Source: an uncultured Bacilli bacterium
GTDB lineage: Bacteria > Bacillota_I > Bacilli_A > RFN20 > CAG-826
NCBI GenBank assembly: GCA_944358865.1
Contig: CALVRV010000011.1
Coordinates: 1 to 45,835, forward strand
Direction of reading: 5' to 3'
Length of the DNA: 45,835 nucleotides
This document shows, one piece after another, positions 32,147 to 40,713 of this stretch. Under the pieces are notes generated by a model. That model saw only the letters and a list, made by a program, of their open reading frames with translations. It was not told where the DNA came from and made no database searches. The translations under genes and the position numbers were made by a program. The stretch's first letter is position 1. Each line of letters begins with the position of its first letter.

Positions 32147-33922
32147 ATGAAGAATGTAACAAAAACCTTTATTGATTTATATTGGGGGGATTTTAATAAC
32201 ATCCCGTTTATTTTACTTGTAATCTTTTTTATTGTTATATCTTTGCTAATTATATTTTTTATTGTAAGTTTTTCTTTAAGCATCCATAGAAAGCATGTTT
32301 TTAAAAATAATCTTTTAAATGAATCAAATACGTTAAGAATATTTTCAATTAATTTAAATGACAATTCTGTTTATTATTTTGATCGTATCGATTTAAAAAA
32401 TAAAAAGAACATTCCGTTATCTGAATTTTATGATTTTTTTAATATTGAAGATGTAACAAAAATTAAACAATGGTTTACCGATATTTCTACTTTCCAAGAT
32501 AATATCGCCCCATTTTTAGAAGTTGGTACAATTGTTGATAATCAAGGCACTCATAATGTTTTTTCTTTATTAAAGCTTATTTCATATCAAAAAAATTCAA
32601 ATATTCTTCATCTTGAAATGCAAACATTAAAATATTTGTCATTAAAACCAAATACAAATGAGAAAAAAAATAGTCCTATTAGAAATACTACACTTTCTAC
32701 GTTTGGTGAAATAATAAACAATTCTAAGAATCTAAAAGGGTTTTTATTTTCCTTAAGATTTACTTATGTTAATCAACTAGCGTTTAAAGAAAGTGAAGAA
32801 GAAAGATTTATGATTTTAAAATTAAAAAACGCTATTTATCCATACATTAATGATAAAAGAAAAAATCGTTATATATGTGAATTAAATCCTAAAGAACTTT
32901 TATTAGTGGATTTAAAAATGGATAAAAAAGAAATAGCATATCAATTTGCTTGTTCTATTTATGAAGCAGTCAATAAAGTTATATTATTAAACGACTATGA
33001 AAAATATTTTAGATTTACTGTTGGCATTGTTCAAAAATCTCTTTTTTATAAAGACTTTAACAGTATGTTAAAAGCCGCTAATGAAGCTTCTATTATTGCC
33101 TTTAATGAAAAAAGAGCGTGTTCTTTCTATGAAAGAAATCTTACACAAGAAGCTAGTCAAGAAAAAAATAAAGAACTTATTGATTCACTTATTAAAGAAG
33201 ACAAAATACGTTATTTATTTCGACCTATTGTTGATGTGAAAGGCAAAAAAATCTTAGGTTATATTGAATCAATTAAAACATATGATTCTTCTTTTTCAAG
33301 TTACAATGAAATGATGCAATACGCTCATAGTTGTAAAAGAGATCGTGAATTATTTGCAACAGTAAGCAAAAATGTTATTCCGCGTTACGCTGATGAAAAT
33401 CCTAAACCTAAGACCCCATTATTTTTCCCTGTATCAATTTTAGATTTTGAAAATATTGAAACTATTCTTCCTCAAATAACACGTATCGATAAAGTACATC
33501 TAGTTTTAATTTTTGAAGAGCAAGAAATATCTCAAACATCTTCACATTTAAAAGAGTTGATGAATTCTTTATCCACTTTAAAATTACTTGGCTACGAATT
33601 AGCGTTATCAATGATGGATAAAAATCTTTTATTAGATGTTAATTTTTATAAGATTTTTGACTATTTTATTGCAGGTACTTCAATGACTGGAGAATTAAAA
33701 AAGAATAATGTTACAAGAATTTCTTTAAGAACTTTAATAGAATCTTTGTTAAAATTTAAAAAGCCAATTATCGCTACAGGGTTAGAAGGTTGGCAATCAG
33801 TTGAATTAATGGTCAAAAGTGGTGTAAACTTTGTTTCTAGTGAAGCCATTTCCCCTTCTAGCGAAATGGTTTTGCCTGTTGAAAAAAAGAAATTTGAAAA
33901 ATTATTAGATTTTACTAAATAG
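32147..33922 (+). CDS. Membrane protein with degenerate GGDEF and EAL domains
   Basis: The 591-residue protein has one long TM segment at about 19-45. It is followed by a linker domain, a GGDEF-like region (about 180-345, no GGDEF motif visible) and an EAL-like region (about 350-585). The EAL domain is recognised from YLFRPIVDVKGKKILGYIES, where the catalytic EAL triplet is replaced, and from LGYELALSM and KFKKPIIATGLEGWQSVELMVKSGV near the end. The acidic metal ligands of active phosphodiesterases are largely missing, so it should not hydrolyse c-di-GMP. It may bind a nucleotide or act as a scaffold. It precedes proS by 11 bases. Confidence 0.72.
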   Translation: MKNVTKTFIDLYWGDFNNIPFILLVIFFIVISLLIIFFIVSFSLSIHRKHVFKNNLLNESNTLRIFSINLNDNSVYYFDRIDLKNKKNIPLSEFYDFFNIEDVTKIKQWFTDISTFQDNIAPFLEVGTIVDNQGTHNVFSLLKLISYQKNSNILHLEMQTLKYLSLKPNTNEKKNSPIRNTTLSTFGEIINNSKNLKGFLFSLRFTYVNQLAFKESEEERFMILKLKNAIYPYINDKRKNRYICELNPKELLLVDLKMDKKEIAYQFACSIYEAVNKVILLNDYEKYFRFTVGIVQKSLFYKDFNSMLKAANEASIIAFNEKRACSFYERNLTQEASQEKNKELIDSLIKEDKIRYLFRPIVDVKGKKILGYIESIKTYDSSFSSYNEMMQYAHSCKRDRELFATVSKNVIPRYADENPKPKTPLFFPVSILDFENIETILPQITRIDKVHLVLIFEEQEISQTSSHLKELMNSLSTLKLLGYELALSMMDKNLLLDVNFYKIFDYFIAGTSMTGELKKNNVTRISLRTLIESLLKFKKPIIATGLEGWQSVELMVKSGVNFVSSEAISPSSEMVLPVEKKKFEKLLDFTK

Positions 33923-33933
33923 AAGAGGTTTTT

Positions 33934-35373
33934 ATGAAAGAAAATAATACAGTCAAAAATCAATCTATTACTCGTCAAGAAGATGATTTTGCTAAATGGT
34001 ACACAGATGTGTGCTTAAAAGCCGAATTAATGGATTATAGTGATGTAAAAGGATTTATTATTTATCGTCCATACGGTTATGCAATATGGGAAAATATTAA
34101 AGCATATTTAGATCATAGATTTAAAAAAAGTGGTCACGAAAATATTTATATGCCAATGGTCATTCCATCTAGTCTTTTTAATAAAGAAAAAGAGCATGTT
34201 GAAGGCTTCGCACCAGAAACATTAATATGCACGATAGGTGGTAAAAATAAAATTGAAGACCCATTAATTATTCGTCCTACAAGCGAAGTATTATTTTGTC
34301 AACATTATCAAAAAATAATTTCTTCTTATCGTGATTTACCAAAAAAATATAATCAATGGTGTTCTGTTGCTCGTTGGGAAAAAACAACTAGACCATTTCT
34401 TAGAGGAGCAGAATTTTTATGGCAAGAAGGCCATACTATGCATGAAACAGAACAAGAAGCACGACATGAAACACTTTCTATGCTTGAAATATATGATGAA
34501 TTAGGAAAAGATTTATTAGCTATTCCATTTTCTAAAGGAAGAAAGACTGATAAAGAAAAATTTGCTGGTGCACTAGAAACATATTCTATTGAAGCCTTAA
34601 TGCCAGATGGTAAGGCTTTACAATGTGGCACAACACATTACTTTGGACAAGGTTTTGCTAAAGCATTTAATATTTCATATCAATCTAAAGAAGGTAAATT
34701 AGAAACTCCATATCAAACATCTTGGGGCGTTTCAACAAGATTAATAGGAGGAATTATTATGGTCCATGGTGATGATAATGGACTTGTTTTACCTCCATTT
34801 GTCGCTCCTATACAAGTTGTTATTGTTCCTATCGCGCAACAAAAACCAAACGTACTACCAGAAGCTAGAAAATTATTTGAATTATTAGAAAAAGAAAATA
34901 TTCGTGTTAAAATCGATGAATCTGATAAAACACCTGGTTTTAAGTTTGCCGAATGGGAAATGAAAGGTGTTCCTATTAGATTAGAAATTGGCCCACGTGA
35001 TATTGAAAATCATCGCTGTGTACTTGCAAAACGTAATGATGGTAGAAAAATTGTTGTCGATCAAGATAATCTTGTTGAAGAGGTAAAATCTTTATTGAAT
35101 ACTATCCATAAAGAAATGTATGAAAAAGCATATAAATTTTTATTAGATCACACTACTGAAGTACATTCATTTGATGAACTTAAAGAGGTAGTTGATAAAG
35201 GTGGATATGCCAAAATGATGTGGTGTGGCGATCAAGAATGTGAAGATAAAATTAAAGAAATTACTAACGCTACTGCAAGATGTATTCCTTTTAATCAACA
35301 AGGTTTTGATGATACATGCCCAATATGTGGTAAAAAAGCAAAAAAAGTCGTTTTATTTGCTAAAGCATACTAA
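33934..35373 (+). CDS. proS: Prolyl-tRNA synthetase, archaeal/eukaryotic-type
   Basis: The 479-residue class II synthetase is the short type without the bacterial editing insertion. It begins with DFAKWYTDVCLKAELMDYS and GFIIYRPYGYAIWENI. Motif 2 lies in WCSVARWEKTTRPFLRGAEFLWQEGHT and motif 3 in TSWGVSTRLIGGIIMVHGDDNGLVLPP. The anticodon domain follows, and a C-terminal zinc-type domain ends with CGDQECEDK, CIPF and CPICGKKAKK. This form occurs in Mollicutes and several Bacilli. AGAGG precedes the ATG. No T-box is seen upstream. Confidence 0.95.
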   Translation: MKENNTVKNQSITRQEDDFAKWYTDVCLKAELMDYSDVKGFIIYRPYGYAIWENIKAYLDHRFKKSGHENIYMPMVIPSSLFNKEKEHVEGFAPETLICTIGGKNKIEDPLIIRPTSEVLFCQHYQKIISSYRDLPKKYNQWCSVARWEKTTRPFLRGAEFLWQEGHTMHETEQEARHETLSMLEIYDELGKDLLAIPFSKGRKTDKEKFAGALETYSIEALMPDGKALQCGTTHYFGQGFAKAFNISYQSKEGKLETPYQTSWGVSTRLIGGIIMVHGDDNGLVLPPFVAPIQVVIVPIAQQKPNVLPEARKLFELLEKENIRVKIDESDKTPGFKFAEWEMKGVPIRLEIGPRDIENHRCVLAKRNDGRKIVVDQDNLVEEVKSLLNTIHKEMYEKAYKFLLDHTTEVHSFDELKEVVDKGGYAKMMWCGDQECEDKIKEITNATARCIPFNQQGFDDTCPICGKKAKKVVLFAKAY

Positions 35374-35422
35374 TAATTATTGAAATAAATTGCCTATTTT
35401 GTTAATATAAATAGGCGCGATT

Positions 35423-35513
35423 GGAGCAATACCCAAGTTGGTGAAGGGGCGTCCCTGCTAAGGACGTAGGTCGGGTAACTGGCGCGAGAGTTCGAGTCTC
35501 TCTTGCTCCGCCA
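35423..35513 (+). tRNA. tRNA-Ser(GCT)
   Basis: The 91-base class II tRNA has acceptor GGAGCAA/TTGCTCC and encoded GCCA. The anticodon loop CTGCTAA between CGTCC and GGACG gives GCT, reading AGC/AGU. Confidence 0.95.
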
Positions 35514-35521
35514 ATAAAATT

Positions 35522-35547
35522 ATCTAGGATAGACCTAGATTTTTTTA
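35522..35547 (+). terminator. Terminator after tRNA-Ser(GCT)
   Basis: ATCTAGG pairs perfectly with CCTAGAT across a five-base loop and is followed by a T-run, nine bases after the tRNA end. Confidence 0.8.
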
Positions 35548-35576
35548 TATTAATAGTAAATAGATTATATTTTAGT

Positions 35577-36761
35577 TTATAACTTAAGCATAAGAAAATC
35601 TTTTATATTTTTATGATGAATACCTTCTTGAATCAAATCCATTCCATCCATAGTTATAAGGTATTTAGGATAGTTATCATTTATACGATTCATCAATTCT
35701 ACAGCAGCATTTAATTTCTTGTCATCCATTAAACTTGGATAAACACTAATATAAATTCTTTTGTTGTTTTTGCTTGCAACAAAACTTATTTCATTATCAT
35801 AAAATTTTCCAATAAAAACATCATAATCATTTTTTAATAAATGAACGAATATTATATTTTCTAAAAGACCTTTAATATTAGCTTTTTTATTAAAAAATAG
35901 AAGTTGTTTGAAAGATATATCAATAAAGTAATATTTATGTAATGATTTTAAAATTTGATTGTTTTTAATGTCAAGTCGATTAACCTTAAAAATCAAGTTT
36001 GCATCTTGCAAATATTCTAAATAACTTTTAATTGTTAGATGATTTGTCTTGTTTCCTAATAATGTTAAATTATCAGAAATTTTTTTAGAAGATAAAAAAT
36101 TAGATAAATTATCGCATAAATATTGGAATAAATTGTTTAATAATACGACATCGCTAACTTTCTTTTTTGCAATAATATTATTAACTAAAATAGCGTTATA
36201 TATTGATTCAACATACTGTTTACCGATATCAAATTCAGAAATATTTGTTAAAAAAGGTAATCCTCCAAATCGAAAATAATGATCAAATTCAATCCCTGTT
36301 TTTATATCATTTGAATCTGTATTTAATTCATCAAAAGTTAAAGGCAAGATGTTTATAAAATACATATGACTAGCAATAGTGTCATCGTTTTGGAGATTTT
36401 TTATATTGTCAAAAGTAAGATATAAATCAACATTTTCTTTAATTAAAAGTGATTGAATTATTTTGATATAATTATTAACTTTTTGTATCTCATCAATCAA
36501 AATATATGTGTATTCTTTCTCTTTTGATAATAATGAAATATGCTCATATAGCTTTTTATAATCTTTTAATTTTTCATTTTTTAAATCTAAAAAGTTAAAG
36601 TATAAAATCTGTTCATTTGAAGGTATTTTTTTGCTTAAAAAAGTCTTAAATTGATTTAATAAAGTAGTTTTACCTACTCCTGGAATTCCATAAATTACTT
36701 TAACTATATTTTTTTTGTTAAGAGCTATTAATTGTTTTATATATTTGCTACGTTCAAACAT
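35577..36761 (-). CDS. AAA-family ATPase with DUF4143-like C-terminus (second copy)
   Basis: The 394-residue protein has Walker A GIPGVGKTT at 25-33 and Walker B ILIDEIQ at about 87-93, matching the layout of the ATPase at 197-1432. A RFGGLPFL segment corresponds to RFGGMPQR there. The C-terminus keeps FIGKFYDNEISFVASKNNKRIYISVYP, where the DUF4143 acidic and lysine positions are further eroded. It is more AT-rich and divergent than the first copy. It stands alone. Upstream are a 13-base inverted repeat and tandem TTACATACAATTT repeats. Function is unknown; a role in mobile-element or stress biology is often suggested for this family, without proof. Confidence 0.8.
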   Translation of the reverse strand: MFERSKYIKQLIALNKKNIVKVIYGIPGVGKTTLLNQFKTFLSKKIPSNEQILYFNFLDLKNEKLKDYKKLYEHISLLSKEKEYTYILIDEIQKVNNYIKIIQSLLIKENVDLYLTFDNIKNLQNDDTIASHMYFINILPLTFDELNTDSNDIKTGIEFDHYFRFGGLPFLTNISEFDIGKQYVESIYNAILVNNIIAKKKVSDVVLLNNLFQYLCDNLSNFLSSKKISDNLTLLGNKTNHLTIKSYLEYLQDANLIFKVNRLDIKNNQILKSLHKYYFIDISFKQLLFFNKKANIKGLLENIIFVHLLKNDYDVFIGKFYDNEISFVASKNNKRIYISVYPSLMDDKKLNAAVELMNRINDNYPKYLITMDGMDLIQEGIHHKNIKDFLMLKL

Positions 36762-37064
36762 ACTTTTTTCTCCATATTTATATAATAATATAATAACGTT
36801 ATATGTTCAATAAATTTTAAACATATTTTCAAAAGTAAAAGTCCAAAAAGACTTTTGAAAATAAGATATAAAAAAATATTACATACAATTTGTCTTTTTT
36901 TACATACAATTTCAAAATTAATTAATGTAAATATTTGTTTATAAAAAAAGAATAAATTATTTTAAAATAAAAAAATCTTAGAAAAGGATGTTTTCTATAT
37001 CTATGCTAAAAGAGCATAAAAAAAAGAATAGTTTATTTACTATTCCTAAGGGTACGTTAATGGG
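36762..37064. other. Repeat-rich gap between the AAA ATPase and WYL genes
   Basis: No gene is visible. The gap holds an inverted repeat of 13-base arms (TATTTTCAAAAGT at 36824-36836 and its complement at 36851-36863). Its spacer contains a second possible pairing (AAAAGTC with GACTTTT). Two copies of TTACATACAATTT lie at 36879-36891 and 36900-36912, 21 bases apart. The right end carries the terminator of the WYL gene. Confidence 0.65.
37015..37045 (-). terminator. Terminator of the WYL regulator gene
   Basis: Read on the minus strand, GAATAG, loop TAAATAAA, CTATTC is followed by an eight-base T-run. It begins about 20 bases after the WYL stop codon. Confidence 0.7.
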
Positions 37065-38078
37065 TTAATTTTTATATTTTTCAATGATTTCTTTTGCTGC
37101 TTGTATAACTCTTGTTTTCAATGGTTCAGGAGACAAAATTTTTACTAAATGACTATATTGCATTAGCCAATAAAATAGAGCGTTACCATTAGATCTAATT
37201 TTTAAAAACATTCTATTGTTCTCTTTATAAAATGATGCATTTTTTCCAAACCAATCATATATGTAGGTTAGGGTATGTGGATCAAATATTTCTAATGTAG
37301 CTTCAATTATAGGACCACCAAACATATATATGTGGTCGTTTATATACTGGGTAATATTTTCATAATCTTTAAATTCATTTAGTTCATTTAATGGGATTCT
37401 TTCTCTTTCCTCCATAATATATATGTCTTTGATATAATCAACACGATATGAATTAACGCTGTTATATTTATAACGATAACCTAGCAAATAATATCTTCCT
37501 TGACTGCTTACAAGTGCACAAGGTGAGGCGTGGAACACATATCCGTTAAACCTAAAAGAAGGATTACCATCTTCATCATAGGTCATATACTTAAATCCAA
37601 CCCACTTATTTTGCTTTATAGCGTCATTAATTATTTCGATATTTAAAAACACTTCTTTATTTTGAGTTCTATTAATTTCTTTAGAATTTTCAGCATAGTC
37701 ATAATATGCAGTTTCTTTTATTGATAATGTATTTTTAATTTTATTTACAATACCTAATGCATGATTACCACTTAATGATCGACTTGAAAAAACTAGATCA
37801 ATAAGATATTTTGCTTCACTCTCATTAAACATTCTTTCTACAAGAGCTACGCCATGAGCTTTTTTATAAATGATGTCATGGCCTAAATCTTCTAAAGTTT
37901 TCAATGAAGCAGCAATACTTTTTCTTTCAAGTTTTAATCCATATTGTTCAAATATTTTTTGAGCAATCTCATTTTGAGTTAAAAATGTTGTTTCATCAGA
38001 AAAACGTCTTAAAATTTCTAAAACTAAAATAATAGACGATTTTTTCGAATATTTAGTTGGATTTTGTTTGTTTTCCAT
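37065..38078 (-). CDS. WYL-domain transcriptional regulator
   Basis: The 337-residue protein has an N-terminal winged helix (about residues 12-72, with LTQNEIAQKIFEQYG and RKSIAASLKTLEDLG) and a WYL domain at about 145-225 (KWVGFKYMTYDEDG, then RYYLLGYRYKYNSVNSYRVDYIKDI). A C-terminal WCX-like region follows. WYL proteins sense ligands, including nucleic acids or nucleotides, and regulate defence, DNA-damage and other genes. It is transcribed alone and divergently from the glycosyltransferase gene. The interval between them contains a TGTTCCG-TTTT-CCGGACA near-palindrome at about 38148-38165, a possible operator. Its regulon is not known. Confidence 0.88.
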   Translation of the reverse strand: MENKQNPTKYSKKSSIILVLEILRRFSDETTFLTQNEIAQKIFEQYGLKLERKSIAASLKTLEDLGHDIIYKKAHGVALVERMFNESEAKYLIDLVFSSRSLSGNHALGIVNKIKNTLSIKETAYYDYAENSKEINRTQNKEVFLNIEIINDAIKQNKWVGFKYMTYDEDGNPSFRFNGYVFHASPCALVSSQGRYYLLGYRYKYNSVNSYRVDYIKDIYIMEERERIPLNELNEFKDYENITQYINDHIYMFGGPIIEATLEIFDPHTLTYIYDWFGKNASFYKENNRMFLKIRSNGNALFYWLMQYSHLVKILSPEPLKTRVIQAAKEIIEKYKN

Positions 38079-38220
38079 TTTTCTATGCTATTTATAATAC
38101 GCAAAAAAAGATATTTTATAAATATATTCCTTTTAAAAAGGGAAGTGTGTTCCGTTTTCCGGACAGAAAAAGAAATATTGGGTTTGAAAATTGTATTATT
38201 AGATGATTAAATAGTGGTGT

Positions 38221-39351
38221 ATGCGTAGAATATTTTTCTTTTTAGAACAATTAGAATTCTTTGGAGGAAGTGAAACTGTTGATATTACTTTGATGAATGA
38301 ATTAGTAAAATATTATGAGATTCATTTAGTAATTTCAGACAAAAAACAAGAACATATTTCATATGATATTTTTCCAAAGATTAAAATCTATTATTTAAAT
38401 AATTCTGATGATGTACGAATTGATGAAAAAATTATTAAAAATTTTAAAGACAAACATTATTTAAGAGTCGTTCAAATAATATTTAAACTTATTTACTTTA
38501 ATATTTTTGGAAAATATAAATATCGTAAACTTATTAAAAATATGACAAACAATGACGACATTCTTTTAGCGTGCATGCCAGAGACGTATAAGATGATGCC
38601 TAAAGGACGAACTTTGATTTATCATTATCATTTTAATAGTAAGTACTTCTTTTCATTTGGAGAAAAGATTAATCGTTTACTTTTCCATAAACCAAAACAT
38701 TTTGTTTTCCTTTCCAAAATTATTTTTGAAAACATTGTAAAAAAGAAGAAAAAATTAAAAAACTCTGCAATTTATATTGAAAACCCCATAAAAATCGAAC
38801 CAAATTTAAATATTAATTATTTTAATAATAATCTTATTTATATAGGTAGACTAGCTGATCAAAAAAATCCATTACTATTAATTAAAGTTGCAAACGCACT
38901 TAAAGAAATGGATTTAAAATTCACTTTAGAAATGTATGGGAAGGGAAAATTAAAAGCCGCTCTTGAAAACGAAATTAAAAAATACAAATTAGAAAATTAC
39001 GTTATCTTAAAAGGTGAAAATAATGATGTCGCGTCTATATTTAAAAATAAAGATTTGATGATAGTGACATCAACATATGAAGGAATGCCGCTTGTTATAA
39101 ACGAAGCAAATAGTCAAAGTGTTCCTGTTGTGACAACTAATTTTGGTGATTCAACTTATGACTCTGTGCCTAATAATTGTGGTGTAGTGGTTGAATCTTT
39201 TAATCCTAATGAGATTGCAAAAGAAATTTTTGATTTGTTAAATGATAAAGAAAGATTATTAACATTAAGAAAAAACGCTTTTGAAAATTCAAAGCGTTAT
39301 TCTAAAGAAACTATCATAAATAAATGGTTAGATTTTTTAAAAACCATTTAA
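38221..39351 (+). CDS. GT4-family glycosyltransferase
   Basis: The 376-residue protein shows the GT-B fold of family 4. FFGGSETVDITLMNEL near the N-terminus holds the glycine-rich loop, LIYIGRLADQKNPLLLIKVANAL opens the C-terminal Rossmann domain, and STYEGMPLVINEANSQSVPVVTTNFG carries the ExxxxxxxE-type donor site. It likely adds a sugar to a cell-surface glycan or glycolipid. No signal or TM helices are present, so it acts at the inner membrane face. It converges with the UDP-galactopyranose mutase gene with a four-base overlap, and the two may contribute to one glycan, although they are on opposite strands. The sugar specificity cannot be read from sequence. Confidence 0.88.
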   Translation: MRRIFFFLEQLEFFGGSETVDITLMNELVKYYEIHLVISDKKQEHISYDIFPKIKIYYLNNSDDVRIDEKIIKNFKDKHYLRVVQIIFKLIYFNIFGKYKYRKLIKNMTNNDDILLACMPETYKMMPKGRTLIYHYHFNSKYFFSFGEKINRLLFHKPKHFVFLSKIIFENIVKKKKKLKNSAIYIENPIKIEPNLNINYFNNNLIYIGRLADQKNPLLLIKVANALKEMDLKFTLEMYGKGKLKAALENEIKKYKLENYVILKGENNDVASIFKNKDLMIVTSTYEGMPLVINEANSQSVPVVTTNFGDSTYDSVPNNCGVVVESFNPNEIAKEIFDLLNDKERLLTLRKNAFENSKRYSKETIINKWLDFLKTI

Positions 39352-40469
39352 TCTATTACGATATTAAATTTTTTTAAATCATCAAATGCAAGTTGGATGA
39401 CATCATCCATATCATAATATTTATATTTTCCTAATCGACCAGAAAATAATATATTTTTTTCTTTTTCAGCAAGCTTAATATATTCTTCATATAGTTTATT
39501 ATTCTTATCATCATTTATTGGATAATAACGTTCTTTTCCTAAACTATAATCGGTAGGATATTCTTTTGTAATCCATGTTACATCAGATTTATCGTTTTCA
39601 AAATATTTATGTTCAATAATTCTTGTAAATTTTACATCACTATCAGTGTAATTAATAACACAGTTATGTTGATAAAATTCTTTATTTATTTTTTCTAAAT
39701 CGAAAGTTAATGAGCGGTATTCTAACGCTCCTAATTGATAATCAAAATATTCATCTATTGGTCCAGAATAAATAATAAATTTTGCTATTTTAGTCAAGTT
39801 TTGCTTATTTTTTAAAAAATCTGTATTTAAATTAATATCTATTCCTTCTATTAATTTATTAATCAAATTAGTGTATCCGCCAATAGGAATACCTTGATAA
39901 ATATCATTAAAATAATTGTTATTGTATTCAAATCTTAACGGTATTCTTTTAATAATAAATGGTGGTAGGTTTTCACATTTATTATTCCATTGTTTTTCGG
40001 TATATCCTTTAATTAATTTTTCAAAAATTGTTCGACCAACAAGTGAAATAGCTTGTTGTTCTAAGTTGGTTATTTCTTTTATATTTTCTTTAGATTTTTC
40101 TTCTTCAATTTTTTTAATTGCTTCATCTTTAGTTTTAACACCCCATATTTCATTAAAGGTATACATATTAAAGGGTAGATGATAGTATTGACCTTTATAA
40201 AAAGCTAATACTTGATTAACAAAATTATTAAATGGAACAAAACTATTTACATAGTCCCAAATTTGTTTTGAAGAAGTATGAAATATATGCGCACCATAAA
40301 TATGAACATCAATATTATCTCGATATTCAGTGTATACATTTCCGCCAACATGATTTCTTTTGTCTACGATTAATACTTTATAGCCTGCTTTATTTAATTC
40401 GTGTGCCATTACAGATCCATATAAACCTGCACCTACAATTAAAAAATCGTAAATTTCTTTGTTTTCCAT
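39348..40469 (-). CDS. glf: UDP-galactopyranose mutase
   Basis: The 373-residue flavoprotein is full length. FLIVGAGLYGSVMAHELN (9-26) is the FAD-binding fold and VDKRNHVGGNVYTE (35-48) the next conserved block. IYGAHIFHT (58-66), GYTEKQWNNKCENLPPFIIKRIPLR and YPINDDKNNKLY cover the substrate site. It converts UDP-galactopyranose to UDP-galactofuranose, the donor for galactofuranose in surface polysaccharides. The adjacent glycosyltransferase is a possible user. Confidence 0.95.
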   Translation of the reverse strand: MENKEIYDFLIVGAGLYGSVMAHELNKAGYKVLIVDKRNHVGGNVYTEYRDNIDVHIYGAHIFHTSSKQIWDYVNSFVPFNNFVNQVLAFYKGQYYHLPFNMYTFNEIWGVKTKDEAIKKIEEEKSKENIKEITNLEQQAISLVGRTIFEKLIKGYTEKQWNNKCENLPPFIIKRIPLRFEYNNNYFNDIYQGIPIGGYTNLINKLIEGIDINLNTDFLKNKQNLTKIAKFIIYSGPIDEYFDYQLGALEYRSLTFDLEKINKEFYQHNCVINYTDSDVKFTRIIEHKYFENDKSDVTWITKEYPTDYSLGKERYYPINDDKNNKLYEEYIKLAEKEKNILFSGRLGKYKYYDMDDVIQLAFDDLKKFNIVID

Positions 40470-40509
40470 ATTTAATATTTTATGTTATATATTGTTGATT
40501 TTAAAGCAA

Positions 40510-40713
40510 TTAATTAACTGTTTCATAGCCTGCATTTTTAACAGCATTTTCAAGGTCTTCAATTTTAAGATTTTTACCTTTTACGATAGCTTTATTATTA
40601 GTTAATGAGACGTTAACAGATTCGACGCCTTCAACACTTTCTAAAGCTTTTGTTACGTGCATAACGCAGTGGTTGCACATCATTCCTTTTACATTTAATG
40701 TAATTTCATCCAT
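40510..40713 (-). CDS. Possible internally initiated CopZ-like copper chaperone
   Basis: An ATG at 40713-40711, in frame with copA, has a strong AAAGGAGGA seven bases upstream (40721-40729, minus strand). Initiation there would give a 67-residue HMA protein with GMMCNHC and a NAGYETVN ending, the size of CopZ. This would supply a soluble chaperone and a CopA-fused copy from the same gene. It is inferred from the ribosome binding site; no expression evidence is available. Confidence 0.5.
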   Translation of the reverse strand: MDEITLNVKGMMCNHCVMHVTKALESVEGVESVNVSLTNNKAIVKGKNLKIEDLENAVKNAGYETVN

